From the NCBI RefSeq assembly GCF_000686045.1, contig NZ_JMLV01000010.1:83761-147760 (forward strand): a stretch of 64,000 nt of DNA, written 5' to 3'. Positions 8,577 to 17,268 of this stretch are shown piece after piece. This stretch comes from Fodinicurvata fenggangensis DSM 21160 (GTDB taxonomy: Bacteria; Pseudomonadota; Alphaproteobacteria; Kiloniellales; DSM-21159). The notes under the pieces were generated by a model that searched no databases, was not told the origin of the DNA, and worked only from the letters and a program-made list of their open reading frames with translations. Position 1 is the first letter of the stretch; every line of letters starts with the position of its first letter. The position numbers and the translations under genes were made by a program.

Positions 8577-9905
8577 CTACTCCGCGGCCATGGGAAAGGG
8601 TTCGGGCGAGGCATGCTCCAGCGCCGGCGAGTGGGTTGGCACCTGTCGTGCCCAGGGGGCCGGACAGCCGAGCGCGTCGGCCACGGCCAACCCGGCCTGC
8701 AATCCATCCTCGTGGAAGCCGTAGCCGCAATAGCTGCCGCAGAACCAGACACGGTCCTGCCCCTGGATGGCGGACAGGTCTCGCTGGGCGGCGATGGCTG
8801 CGGAATCGAACAGGGGATGGCTGTAGCTGTATTCGCCGATGACCAGCTGTGGATCGGGTTCCGTGGCGGGGTTGAGCGAGACCAGCACCGGGCGGCGGCT
8901 TTGCAGGTTCTGCAGGCGGTTCATCCAGTAGGTGATGCTGACGGCTTTGTCCTGGCGCGTGTGGCCGCTTGAAATGTAGTTCCAGCTGGCCCAGGCCCCG
9001 CGATTGCGGGGCATCAGGCGACTGTCCTGGTGCAGGACGGCGCGGTTTGTCTCATAGCGGAAGGCGTTCAGCAGGACGCCCTCCATGGGACTGGCCTGAT
9101 GGCCCAGGATGCGACGCGCCTGGTCGGCGTGGCAGGCCAGGACAACCTGGTCGAAGCCAGCTTGTTTCCCATTGGCCAGGGTCAAGCGCAGGTCATGGTT
9201 GGTGCGTTCCAGATGCTGGACCGCCGTGCCTGTGCGTATCTGGCCCTCGACGGCCGCGGACAGGCGGTCCACGTAGCTGCGGCTGCCACCGCTGACGGTG
9301 CGCCACTGGGGGCGGTCCTTGAGCTTCAAGAGGCCGTGGTTGCGGAAGAATTGCAGGAAGCTGACAGCGGGGAAGTCCTGTATTTCCTTGAAGGACGAGG
9401 ACCAGATGGCGGCCGCCATGGGCAGCAGGTGGTCGCGGCGGAAGTCCGGGCTGTAACCTTCGCGATCCAGGTAGCCGGCGATGGTCAAAGCCGGGTCGGG
9501 AGCGTTCAGGAACTGCTCGGCCTCGCGATAGAAGCGCAGGATCTCGCGCGTCATGCGCCAGAAGCGTGGGCGCAGCAGGTTGCGCCTCTGGGCGATCAGG
9601 CCGGGCAGGCTGCCGGCATACTCGAACGCACCGTTGTCGGCCGAAACGGCAAAGGACATGTCGCTGGGCTCGCTGGCCACGCCAAGGTGGTCGAAGAGGG
9701 CCACCAGGTTTGGATAGTTCAACTCGTTGTAGACGATGAATCCGGTATCGACGTCGATGCTGCGACCGTCTTCCTGGAACGACACGGTGTTGCTGTGCCC
9801 GCCCAAGCGGTCTTCCGCCTCGAACAGCGTGACTTCATGTCGGCGGGACAGCAGCCAGGCCGCGGAGAGACCCGTTATCCCGGCGCCTACAATGGCAATG
9901 CGCAT
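8577..9905 (-). CDS. FAD-dependent oxidoreductase (flavin amine oxidase-like)
   Basis: A 442-residue NAD(P)-binding/amine oxidase-type flavoprotein. The dinucleotide loop is MRIAIVGAGITGLSAAWLL at the N-terminus, followed by LFEAEDRLGGHSNTV. The C-terminal FAD contact is VWFCGSYCGYGFHEDGLQAG. It probably oxidises or desaturates a membrane lipid chain together with the CFA-type enzyme and DUF1365. The start codon overlaps the photolyase stop by one base (TAATG), which indicates translational coupling. A frame extending to 10781 lies antiparallel-coded within the photolyase gene and is not real. Confidence 0.9.
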   Translation of the reverse strand: MRIAIVGAGITGLSAAWLLSRRHEVTLFEAEDRLGGHSNTVSFQEDGRSIDVDTGFIVYNELNYPNLVALFDHLGVASEPSDMSFAVSADNGAFEYAGSLPGLIAQRRNLLRPRFWRMTREILRFYREAEQFLNAPDPALTIAGYLDREGYSPDFRRDHLLPMAAAIWSSSFKEIQDFPAVSFLQFFRNHGLLKLKDRPQWRTVSGGSRSYVDRLSAAVEGQIRTGTAVQHLERTNHDLRLTLANGKQAGFDQVVLACHADQARRILGHQASPMEGVLLNAFRYETNRAVLHQDSRLMPRNRGAWASWNYISSGHTRQDKAVSITYWMNRLQNLQSRRPVLVSLNPATEPDPQLVIGEYSYSHPLFDSAAIAAQRDLSAIQGQDRVWFCGSYCGYGFHEDGLQAGLAVADALGCPAPWARQVPTHSPALEHASPEPFPMAAE

Positions 9906-11347
9906 TACTGATCCTTCTTGATTGTCTGGAAGGCCTCCAGGGCCGCCCGGCGGGCCTGGGCGTGGTCCACCAGGGGGCAGGGGTAATTCCCCCCGAGGAC
10001 TACGCCGGCCTGCCGGCGCACCTCTTCGGGTGCATGCCAGGGCCTGTGTATGTAGGGATCGGGCAGCGCCGCGATCTCTGGTAACCATGTACGCAGGTAT
10101 TCGCCCTTTGGATCGAATTTTTCCGACTGGGTAACGGGATTGAAGATGCGAAAGAAGGGGGCGGCATCCGCCCCGCTGCCGGCGATCCATTGCCAGCCGG
10201 CCGCATTGTTCGCCAGATCGGCGTCCACCAGCGTGTCCCAGAACCAGGCCTCGCCCGCCTTCCAGTGAAGGTGCAGGTCCTTGACCAGGAACGAGCCGAC
10301 GATCATGCGCAGGCGGTTGTGCATCCAGCCGGTGTGCCAGAGCTCGCGCATGCCGGCATCGACGATGGGATAGCCGGTCTGCCCGGCCTGCCAGGCCTTC
10401 AGGTGGTCTTCGGAGGTGGACCAGGGGAAGGCGTCGAAGGCCGTGCGCCAGTTCTCGTCCGGCAGGCTGGGCCAGTGATAGAGCAGGTGGTGACAGAACT
10501 CGCGCCAGCCCATTTCGCTGAGAAACTTCCAGCCGGCCGTGCTCAGATCCTCCTGCTCTATGCGGTGCTGTGTTGCGTGCCAGACCTGGCGTGGACCGAT
10601 CTCTCCCCAATGCAGATGGGGGGACAGGCGCGAGGTGGCCGCCCGCGCCGGGTAATCCCTGAGTGTCCCGTAATCGCCCAGGCCGTGATCCAGGAAATCG
10701 ACGAGGCGTGCCCGGGCGCCCGCTTCGCCTGGTTGCCAGGTTTCGCGCAGGCCGCCGGCCCAGTCCGGTCGGGTGGGGCACAGCCCCCAGTCTTCCAGTC
10801 GGTCCGAGGCCAGGCCGCTTGCCGGCGGGAGCTGCGGCGGCGCAGGCTCGGGGCGGTCAACGGGCCGTTCGCGCACGGCTTTCCAGAAGGGCGTGAAGAC
10901 CTTGAAGGGGGTGCCGCTGCCGGTGGCTACGGTCCAGGGCTCGAACAACAGGGCGGCGTTGAAACTTTCCGCGTCAAGACCCTGATCCTGCAGTCCCTGC
11001 TTGATCCGGCTGTCGCGGGCGATCCGCCAGGGCTCGTAGCAGCGGTTCCAGTAAACCGCCCTGGCGCCACTGGCCTGGACGATTTCGGAAAGGACCTTTT
11101 GGGCAGGGCCGCGGCGCAGGATCAGTTCGCTGCCGCAGGTGCGGAGATCATGGGCCAGAGCAGCCAAAGAAGAATGCAGCCACCAGCGGCTGGCCCCTCC
11201 AGGTGCACATGCGCCGGCGTCCGAATCCTCCAGGATGAACAGCGCTACGACAGGCCCGCCCCGCTGGACGGCGTGGCGGAGGGCCGGGTTGTCGGCTAGC
11301 CTCAGATCCTGGCGGAACCAGACAATCGTGGGCGCATTTTCACTCAT
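9905..11347 (-). CDS. phrB: Deoxyribodipyrimidine photolyase
   Basis: A 480-residue class I cyclobutane pyrimidine dimer photolyase, which uses blue light and FADH- to reverse UV lesions. The antenna domain starts with TIVWFRQDLRLADNPAL. The FAD domain contains TSRLSPHLHWGEIGPRQVW (about 250-268), the helix SEMGWREFCHHLLYH, FDAFPW, WQAGQTGYPIVDAGMREL, and GWMHNRLRMIVGSFLVKDL. It is the first gene of the minus-strand lipid/photo-oxidative operon. The conserved N-terminus starts right at the chosen ATG. Expression is probably light- or singlet-oxygen-linked through the promoter at 11381-11410. Confidence 0.96.
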   Translation of the reverse strand: MSENAPTIVWFRQDLRLADNPALRHAVQRGGPVVALFILEDSDAGACAPGGASRWWLHSSLAALAHDLRTCGSELILRRGPAQKVLSEIVQASGARAVYWNRCYEPWRIARDSRIKQGLQDQGLDAESFNAALLFEPWTVATGSGTPFKVFTPFWKAVRERPVDRPEPAPPQLPPASGLASDRLEDWGLCPTRPDWAGGLRETWQPGEAGARARLVDFLDHGLGDYGTLRDYPARAATSRLSPHLHWGEIGPRQVWHATQHRIEQEDLSTAGWKFLSEMGWREFCHHLLYHWPSLPDENWRTAFDAFPWSTSEDHLKAWQAGQTGYPIVDAGMRELWHTGWMHNRLRMIVGSFLVKDLHLHWKAGEAWFWDTLVDADLANNAAGWQWIAGSGADAAPFFRIFNPVTQSEKFDPKGEYLRTWLPEIAALPDPYIHRPWHAPEEVRRQAGVVLGGNYPCPLVDHAQARRAALEAFQTIKKDQ

Positions 11348-11380
11348 GCGGGAACTTTTCCGGCGTTTGGGTTGTCAGGA

Positions 11381-11410
11381 GAATTACGAAGAAAACCGGA
11401 CACTGGATCA
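11381..11410 (-). promoter_or_regulatory. Candidate ECF11 (RpoE/ChrR-type) promoter of the photolyase operon
   Basis: On the minus strand TGATCC (11410-11405) is followed after exactly 18 bases by TAATTC (11386-11381), about 35 bp ahead of the photolyase ATG. TGATCC with an 18-bp spacer and a TA-rich -10 is the known element of ECF11 sigma factors such as Rhodobacter sphaeroides RpoE, whose regulon includes a photolyase and a cyclopropane-synthase-like gene. No sigma factor or ChrR gene is in this window. Confidence 0.7.
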
Positions 11411-11524
11411 GGGGGACCAGTCGTTCCGGGGCATTCGGTTGTTTCCTGATCCGGGGTACCTCATAATTCCGCCCTATTTTAGGCAAGTCCCAGCGACCTC
11501 TGCCTCTTGAACAAGGACACTCCC

Positions 11525-12004
11525 ATGAAGATCCTGACCCGTAGTTTCCTGGCCGCGTTCATATCGCTGGCCCTTCTCATGCCGGCCCAGGCCCGGGCGG
11601 CCGACATCATCGATACGGCCCTGACCGACGGACGGTTCAGGACTTTCATCACGGCGGCGCAGACCGTGGGTCTGGTCGTGGTGCTGAAAAGCAATGGTCC
11701 CTTCACGGTACTGGCACCGACCGACGACGCCTTTCGCCGCCTGCCGACGGAACGTGTGGAGGCTATGCTGGATCCGGAAAACAAGAAGGAAACCTTCTCG
11801 CTGCTGTCCCGTCATATCATCAAGGGCGAGATCGACATGAGCCAGGGGACCCAGGAGGTCGAGACCATGGAGGGAGAACGCCTGACGATCGAGCCAGGCG
11901 AAACGCCGCGTGTCCGCGAGGCCGAGATCGATGGGGAAGTCAGTGCCGACAACGGCTCCATTCGTCCCCTGAACCGCGTACTGGGGGAGGAGGACGCGGA
12001 CTGA
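11525..12004 (+). CDS. Fasciclin (FAS1) domain secreted protein
   Basis: A 159-residue exported protein. The signal peptide (about residues 1-24) ends at AQARA. It is followed by one FAS1 domain: IIDTALTDGRFRTFITAAQTVGL, GPFTVLAPTDDAFRRLP (about 64-80), LLSRHIIKGEI, and a terminal VLGEEDAD. FAS1 proteins usually serve adhesion or cell-surface interaction; the exact role here is unknown. It is divergent from the photolyase operon, and the shared 180-bp region contains a second TGATCC facing this gene, though without a matching -10. The ATG at 11525 begins the signal peptide. Confidence 0.9.
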   Translation: MKILTRSFLAAFISLALLMPAQARAADIIDTALTDGRFRTFITAAQTVGLVVVLKSNGPFTVLAPTDDAFRRLPTERVEAMLDPENKKETFSLLSRHIIKGEIDMSQGTQEVETMEGERLTIEPGETPRVREAEIDGEVSADNGSIRPLNRVLGEEDAD

Positions 12005-12466
12005 TCAGGTTTCGGCGGGCGTCTCTGCAACTTCCCGATGCCCATGCTCGGTGGCGCAGAGGGTGTGATCCGAGAGCACCTCGATGACGCGGCAGTCCTC
12101 GACCTTGCCGCCAGCGCACTGGCGCAGCATGCGCTGCAATTCGGTCTGCAGGGTTTTCAGGCGTTCCAGGCGCTGTTCCACCGTTTCCAGGTGTTCGCGC
12201 GCGATGCGGTCGGCCTGCTCACAGGGCATGTCGGGGCTTTCGCTGAGGCTCAGCAGGCTGCGGATCTGGTCCAGGGTGAACCCCAGCTCGCGGGCGTGAC
12301 GCAGGAAGCGCAGGCGCTCCCGGTGTGCTTCGCTGTAACGTCGCTGGTTCCCGGCCGAGCGCTCGGCCACAGGCAGCAGGCCGATGGTCTCGTAATAGCG
12401 GATGGTCTGAACCTTGACGCCGCTGTCGCGCGCCAGGTCGCCAATGGAAAGCTGTGCGGCCGTCAT
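12005..12466 (-). CDS. MerR family heavy-metal-responsive regulator
   Basis: A 153-residue MerR-family activator. The helix-turn-helix LSIGDLARDSGVKVQTIRYY (6-25) is followed by GLL, then a dimerisation helix with LGFTLDQIRSLL. Candidate metal ligands are Cys82, Cys117 and Cys125, spaced as in ZntR/CadR/PbrR, plus a His/Cys-rich tail (His134, Cys137, His141, His143). It is divergent from the CDF-like exporter, whose promoter has the 19-bp spacer that MerR regulators untwist. The metal cannot be assigned: Zn, Cd and Pb are all possible. Its stop abuts the convergent FAS1 gene. Confidence 0.92.
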   Translation of the reverse strand: MTAAQLSIGDLARDSGVKVQTIRYYETIGLLPVAERSAGNQRRYSEAHRERLRFLRHARELGFTLDQIRSLLSLSESPDMPCEQADRIAREHLETVEQRLERLKTLQTELQRMLRQCAGGKVEDCRVIEVLSDHTLCATEHGHREVAETPAET

Positions 12467-12490
12467 CTTGGCCTCCCGAAAAAAAATCCC

Positions 12491-12521
12491 TTGAACCTAC
12501 AGTGGCTGTAGCTCCTATCTT
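12491..12521 (+). promoter_or_regulatory. MerR-type promoter and operator of the cation transporter
   Basis: TTGAAC (12491-12496) and TATCTT (12516-12521) are separated by exactly 19 bases. The dyad CTACAG-TGG-CTGTAG (12497-12511) lies between them. The over-long spacer with a central dyad is the hallmark of promoters activated by MerR-family metal sensors such as ZntR. The divergent regulator at 12466 is the obvious protein. Confidence 0.92.
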
Positions 12522-12592
12522 GTGAATCATTCGCAGATTATCAAGATGACGCCCCGGATGGTCTGAGCCGGAGGGGTGCAGGAGAGACTGTT

Positions 12593-13270
12593 TTGGCGGG
12601 CTGCCATCACTGTGCAACGGAATTTGACGGAAACTCGAAGGCCTTCCGGCGAGTCCTCTGGACCGTCATGGGCCTGAACGGCCTGATGTTTGCCGTCGAG
12701 ATCGTCGCCGGCGTTGCCGCCGGTTCACTGGCTCTCTTGGCCGATGCAGGCGATTTCCTGGGGGATACGCTGACCTACGGCATCAGTCTGGCCGTAATCG
12801 GGAGCGCCCTGCGCGTACGTGCCGGAGCGGCGCTCTTCAAGGCCTTCACCCTGGCGGCGCTGGGGCTTTTCATCCTCGCCGGCGCCCTTTATCGGGTTTT
12901 CGTCCTGGGTACCCCGGATGCCATGACCATGGGGACGGTCGGCTTGGTGGCGCTGGCGGTCAATGCTTTCTGTGCGCTGCTGCTGTTCCGCTTCCGCGAG
13001 GGGGATGCCAATGTGCGCTCCGTCTGGCTGTGCAGCCGCAACGATGCCATCGGCAACCTGGCGGTCCTGCTGGCGGCCAGCGGAGTCTGGGCCAGCGGTA
13101 CGGCCTGGCCTGACCTGGTCGTCGGCGGCCTGATGGGAGCGATCTTCCTGTCCTCCGCCTGGTCCATCCTGCGCCAGGCCTTGGGCGAATGGCGCCATGC
13201 CGGCCAGGAGGCCGGCGCCGCTCAGGCAGAAACGGTGAGCGGCTCCAGCATTTCCGAGGAAAAGCCGTAG
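12593..13270 (+). CDS. CDF-like cation transporter with altered metal-site residues
   Basis: A 225-residue membrane protein with about six hydrophobic segments, likely exporting a metal ion under MerR control. It starts at TTG with AGGAG 8 bases upstream and opens with a CHHC cluster (residues 4-7). In the TM2 motif, where Zn-type CDFs have HxxxD, it reads DAGDFLGD (Asp54 and Asp58). In the TM5 motif it reads CSRND (Cys147 and Asp151), again without His. It lacks the usual cytoplasmic C-terminal domain. It overlaps the convergent pdeM gene by 49 bp. The metal specificity probably differs from Zn-type CDFs. Confidence 0.85.
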   Translation: MAGCHHCATEFDGNSKAFRRVLWTVMGLNGLMFAVEIVAGVAAGSLALLADAGDFLGDTLTYGISLAVIGSALRVRAGAALFKAFTLAALGLFILAGALYRVFVLGTPDAMTMGTVGLVALAVNAFCALLLFRFREGDANVRSVWLCSRNDAIGNLAVLLAASGVWASGTAWPDLVVGGLMGAIFLSSAWSILRQALGEWRHAGQEAGAAQAETVSGSSISEEKP

Positions 13271-13947
13271 ACCTTGCGCCCGTCGATCAGGCGCACCCGG
13301 AAGTCCGGGGCCAGAAGAGTGCGGAGCGCCGGCGCGAAGACGTCCAGGCCACCGGTGTAGGCTCCAAAGGACGGCAGGATCAGCCGGCTCCCGTCGAATA
13401 CGAAGCAGGGCCGGGAAAAATGCCGGCCTTTCACGCGCACCGCGGCCTTGGGGTGGTAGTGGCCCGAGACCTCGCCGCGATCCTCTCTCCGCGCTTCGGC
13501 TTCGTGCCGAAAGACCAGCCGGCGCATCTCCACCTCGGCCGTCACCTCTCCGCCCAGTTCGCGCGGCGGCTCCGGGTCGTGATTGCCGGCGATCCAGATC
13601 CAGTCGTGGGCGCGAGTCAGCGCCTTCAGTCTTTCCCGTTCCGCCGCATCCAGGCGTTCGCCTGCCTGTCTGTCATGGAAGGAATCGCCCAGACAGATCA
13701 CGCGTTGCGGCTGGCGCCGTGCGAGCACCGCCTGCAGGCGCGCCAGCGTTTCACGGCTGTCGTAGGGGGGCAGGAAGCTGCCGCGGGCGGCGAAGGACGA
13801 GCCCTTTTCCAGATGCAGGTCGGCCACCACCAGGCAGCCTTCCGCCGGCCACCATAGCGCGCCGGAGGGATCGGTGACCAGGTCGGCCCCGTTGAAGCGA
13901 AAGCTGCCCAACTCTACAGTTTCGGGGAAATCGAAGGCTTGCTGCAT
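13222..13947 (-). CDS. pdeM: Ligase-associated DNA damage response endonuclease PdeM
   Basis: A 241-residue calcineurin-like metallophosphoesterase. Metal-binding motifs: VVADLHLEKG (Asp43, His45), CLGDSFHD (about 86-93), IAGNHD, and GHYHPKA. PdeM-type nucleases are encoded with an Lhr-like helicase, an MBL exonuclease and an ATP-dependent ligase, forming a proposed DNA damage response set. Here the helicase is 750 bp away on the same strand with an unrelated gene in between. The other two partners are at 35.8-38.4 kb. The annotation rests on motifs and this association. Confidence 0.88.
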   Translation of the reverse strand: MQQAFDFPETVELGSFRFNGADLVTDPSGALWWPAEGCLVVADLHLEKGSSFAARGSFLPPYDSRETLARLQAVLARRQPQRVICLGDSFHDRQAGERLDAAERERLKALTRAHDWIWIAGNHDPEPPRELGGEVTAEVEMRRLVFRHEAEARREDRGEVSGHYHPKAAVRVKGRHFSRPCFVFDGSRLILPSFGAYTGGLDVFAPALRTLLAPDFRVRLIDGRKVYGFSSEMLEPLTVSA

Positions 13948-14211
13948 GCGAGCATCCTAGTTGTACAAAGGGGGAGTCGACCAGCCTTGTCGTGGTTCAG
14001 GAGCCCTTCAATTCGTCGGCCGTAGGAAGACCCTATTGTCGGAATATCGAAGCAGTACTAGCTCCGGAGAGTCTGGTAGGCTGCAATACTGTGTATCACT
14101 ACGCAGTGTGAACCATTGTAGCTGAGTGTTTTCGGTCGGGGACGTTAACTTATCAGCCATGTCGGTGTGCTAACCATGGATTGTCTATAGATCAGTGTAG
14201 GGTCTCATCCC

Positions 14212-14592
14212 ATGGTTCGTGCGCTCCCACCGCTCAACGACGGCAAACTGCGTTCTCGAGATCGAACGGAGCATCGAAACCTTTTCAAGCTTCGTCGCAA
14301 GTTCGAACGGGTTTCGAACCGCCTCGAGCGCCCCAAACGCCTGCGAAGCGCCGCATTATCTCTGGTGTTAGGCTTGATGTTCGGTGCTTTTGCGGGTGGG
14401 GTGTATGCTACGTTTGATCGGCTTTCTCCCTGGTCCCTGCTAACGGTCGGCAAGCATTTCGCAGCGGCTCCCAATTGCACTGCCGCTCGATGGGTGGGCC
14501 TGGCACCAGCCAAGCGAGGTACTCCCGGCTATTACCGGCGTCACGATCGGGACCGTGATGGCATTGCCTGCGAGCCTTTCACTGCCCGTTAG
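14212..14592 (+). CDS. Membrane-anchored excalibur calcium-binding domain protein
   Basis: A 126-residue protein with a basic N-terminus (many Arg/Lys in residues 11-45), one membrane segment (about 45-67) and a C-terminal excalibur domain. That domain has Cys89, the Asp-rich loop HDRDRDGIACE with Asp112, Asp114 and Asp116, and Cys120. The domain resembles a single EF-hand loop closed by a disulfide and is expected outside the membrane. Its role is unknown; the domain often accompanies surface nucleases or peptidases. It lies on the opposite strand between pdeM and the helicase, interrupting the repair cluster. Confidence 0.82.
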   Translation: MVRALPPLNDGKLRSRDRTEHRNLFKLRRKFERVSNRLERPKRLRSAALSLVLGLMFGAFAGGVYATFDRLSPWSLLTVGKHFAAAPNCTAARWVGLAPAKRGTPGYYRRHDRDRDGIACEPFTAR

Positions 14593-14698
14593 GATGACCC
14601 GGCGAGACCCTTAGATAGCCCTTCTTGGTTCTAAGCAGAGCGAAGAGGAAAGGCGTGTCTTAAGAGATTGATGAGACGCTCCGGAGCATGGGTAATTC

Positions 14699-17167
14699 CT
14701 AGTTGGTGCCCTTCATGACTTCGGCGATCATCTCCTCGGCGGCCTCCTCCAGCAGGGCCTCCTCGGCGCTTCCGGCCACGCGCTCGCGGCCGATTTCCAG
14801 CAGGACCGGAACGGCCAGTGGCGAGATGCGTTTCAGGCGGCGATGGTCAATGTGTCCCTGGACGCGGGTCAGCATGGTGGACAGCCGGCCGATGTCGGTC
14901 AGGCCACTGGCCGCATCCGCACGGGTGGCGCGCAGCAGGACGTGGTCGGGCTCGTACTTTCGCAACACATCGTAGATCAGGTCCGAGTTGAAGGTGACCT
15001 GTCGGCCCGTCTTCTCCTGCCCCGGGGCGCGGCGGTCGATCAGGCCGGCGATCACGGCGACGTTGCGGAAGGTGCGGCGCAGCAGGGAGGATTCGGCCAT
15101 CCATTCCTCCAGGTCGTCGCCCAGCATGTCCTGGTCGAACAGGGCGGCGGCGTCCTCCACCGGCTGCAGGCTCCAGATGGCGATGACGTAGTCGGTGGCG
15201 ACGAAGCCCAGAGGCTGCAGACCGGCGCGCTCCATGCGCCGGGTCAGCAGCATGCCCAGGGTCTGGTGCGCGTTGCGCCCCTCGAAGCAGTAGGCCACGG
15301 TGAAGGCCTTGCCGCCGCGCGGGAAGCTCTCCACCAGCAGGCCGTCGCCGGGCGGCAGCAGCGAGCGGTGGCGTTGCAGTGACAGCCAGTCCGAAACCGC
15401 CGCGGGCAGGGTCGGCCAGCGATCGGGCGCTTCCAGCAGGCCGCGCACCCGCTCGGCCAGATGGGTAGACAGCGGCAGGCGCCCGCCCATGTAGGCCGGC
15501 ACCTTGGGCTCGCCACTGCCGCCACTCGAGACCTCCATGCGGTTCTCGCGCAGGCGCTCGAACTTCAGCAACTGGCCTGCGAAGACGAAGGTGTCGCCCG
15601 GCTGAAGCCCCTGGGCGAAGTACTCCTCGACCTCGCCCAGCACGCGGCCGCGGCCCAATGTGACCTTGAGGGTCGGGGCGTCGACGATGACGCCGGCGTT
15701 CAGGCGATAGCGGCGAATCTGCTGGGTCGAGGCGACGCGCCATCGGCCCTGCTTGTCCGTCTTCAGCCGCCGGTACTTCTCGTAGCTGCGCAGGGCGTAG
15801 CCACCATGGGCAACAAAGGCGAGAACGTCGTCGAAATCCTTGCGCGGGAGTGCTGCATAGGGCGGGGCCCTGCGCACCTCCGCGTAGAGCTGCTCGGCAT
15901 CGAAGGGACCGCTGCAGGCCGTGGCCAGGATATGCTGGGCCAGCACGTCCAGGCCGCCCTGGCGCGGCGGGTCGCCGTCCAGGGTCTGCGCCTCGATGGC
16001 GTCCAGGGCGGCGCGGCATTCCAGCACCTCGAAGCGGTTGCCGGGCACCAGCAGGGCGCGACTGGGCGCATCCAGGCGGTGGTTGGCGCGACCCAGCCGC
16101 TGCAGCAGCCGGGCGGCACCCTTGGGTGCGCCCACCTGGATCACCAGGTCCACCGCCGCCCAGTCGATGCCCAGGTCGAGCGAGGAGGTGGCGACCACGG
16201 CGCGCAGCTCGCCACGGGCCATGGCGGCCTCGACGCGTCGGCGCTGCTCCACCGCCAGGCTGCCGTGATGCATGGCGATGGGCAGGGCGTTGTCGTTGAG
16301 TCGCCAGAGTTCCTGGAAGGCCAGCTCGGCCTGGGCACGGGTGTTCACGAAGACCAGCGTGGTGTGCGCCTGCTGGATGCGCTCATAGACCTCGGGCATG
16401 GCGTGAAGCGCCATGTGCCCGGACCAGGGCAGGCGCTCGCGGGTGGTCAGGATCTCCACCTCGGGCCTTTCCGCCGGCATGCCGTGGACCTGTCGCACCC
16501 TGGCATCCGCGGGGTCGGCCTCTGCCGAAACCCAGGCGCGCAGGCTGTCGGGATCGTGGACCGTGGCCGACAGGCCGACGCGCCGGGCCTGCGGCGCCAG
16601 GCTGCCGAGCCGCGCCAGGCCGAGGGACAGCAGGTCGCCGCGCTTGCTGGTCACCAGTTCGTGCAGTTCGTCCAGGACGATGCAGCGCAGGCTGCCGAAA
16701 ATCTCGGGTGCGTCCGGATAGCTCAGCATCAGGGCGAGCGACTCCGGTGTGGTCAGCAACATCTGCGGCGGCCGGGAGCGCTGGCGCAGTTTCTTGCCCT
16801 GGGGGGTGTCGCCACTGCGGGTCTCCACGGCAACTCCAAGCTCCAGCTCGCGAATCGGGGCCGCCAGGTTGCGCTCGATGTCCACGGCCAGGGCCTTGAG
16901 TGGTGAGACATAGAGGGTGTGCAGGCCGGTATGGGGCGCGTTCGCGAGTTCGATCAGCGAGGGCAGGAAACCGGCGAGCGTCTTGCCGCCACCCGTGGGC
17001 GCGATCAGCAGGGCCGACTGGCCGGCGCGCGCTGCGGAGATCATCTCCAGCTGATGGGAATGCGCCTGCCAGCCACGCGCGGCGAACCATGTGCGAAAGC
17101 CCGGGGGCAGCAGTTCGGCCTCATCGAAGGAACTGGTTTCGGCAGGCGGCATCATACCTTTCTTCAT
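14699..17167 (-). CDS. Ligase-associated DEXH box DNA helicase (Lhr-like)
   Basis: An 822-residue superfamily 2 helicase of the short Lhr type (Lhr-C1). Walker A APTGGGKT is at residues 56-63 and the DEXH motif VLDELHEL near 165. Motif III SATVHDPD is near 198, followed by the helicase C motifs TTLVFVNTRAQAE and QRLGRANHRLD. The winged-helix and Lhr core follow, with an LTRRMERAGLQPLGFVATDY segment. It unwinds nucleic acid 3'-5' and is proposed to work with PdeM, the MBL exonuclease and the ligase. The start at 17167 has a second ATG four codons in. Length and motifs are complete. Confidence 0.93.
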   Translation of the reverse strand: MKKGMMPPAETSSFDEAELLPPGFRTWFAARGWQAHSHQLEMISAARAGQSALLIAPTGGGKTLAGFLPSLIELANAPHTGLHTLYVSPLKALAVDIERNLAAPIRELELGVAVETRSGDTPQGKKLRQRSRPPQMLLTTPESLALMLSYPDAPEIFGSLRCIVLDELHELVTSKRGDLLSLGLARLGSLAPQARRVGLSATVHDPDSLRAWVSAEADPADARVRQVHGMPAERPEVEILTTRERLPWSGHMALHAMPEVYERIQQAHTTLVFVNTRAQAELAFQELWRLNDNALPIAMHHGSLAVEQRRRVEAAMARGELRAVVATSSLDLGIDWAAVDLVIQVGAPKGAARLLQRLGRANHRLDAPSRALLVPGNRFEVLECRAALDAIEAQTLDGDPPRQGGLDVLAQHILATACSGPFDAEQLYAEVRRAPPYAALPRKDFDDVLAFVAHGGYALRSYEKYRRLKTDKQGRWRVASTQQIRRYRLNAGVIVDAPTLKVTLGRGRVLGEVEEYFAQGLQPGDTFVFAGQLLKFERLRENRMEVSSGGSGEPKVPAYMGGRLPLSTHLAERVRGLLEAPDRWPTLPAAVSDWLSLQRHRSLLPPGDGLLVESFPRGGKAFTVAYCFEGRNAHQTLGMLLTRRMERAGLQPLGFVATDYVIAIWSLQPVEDAAALFDQDMLGDDLEEWMAESSLLRRTFRNVAVIAGLIDRRAPGQEKTGRQVTFNSDLIYDVLRKYEPDHVLLRATRADAASGLTDIGRLSTMLTRVQGHIDHRRLKRISPLAVPVLLEIGRERVAGSAEEALLEEAAEEMIAEVMKGTN

Positions 17168-17268
17168 GGTGCAGGCTGGCGCTGCGTCAAGTCCATTGGG
17201 TGGGCAAGCGGAGAAAAGCCGTCTAGTCTGCAGGCTGAAAACCCAAACAAGAGGATGAGGGAGGTTCC

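Noticed and set aside
8577..10781. Extension of the FAD oxidoreductase to 734 residues
   Set aside because: The extra N-terminal part lies over the photolyase gene in another frame and is low-complexity. The FAD loop starts at the ATG at 9905.
11447..11470. Second TGATCC on the plus strand facing the FAS1 gene
   Set aside because: At 16-19 bp spacing no TA-containing -10 follows, so it is not called an ECF11 promoter.
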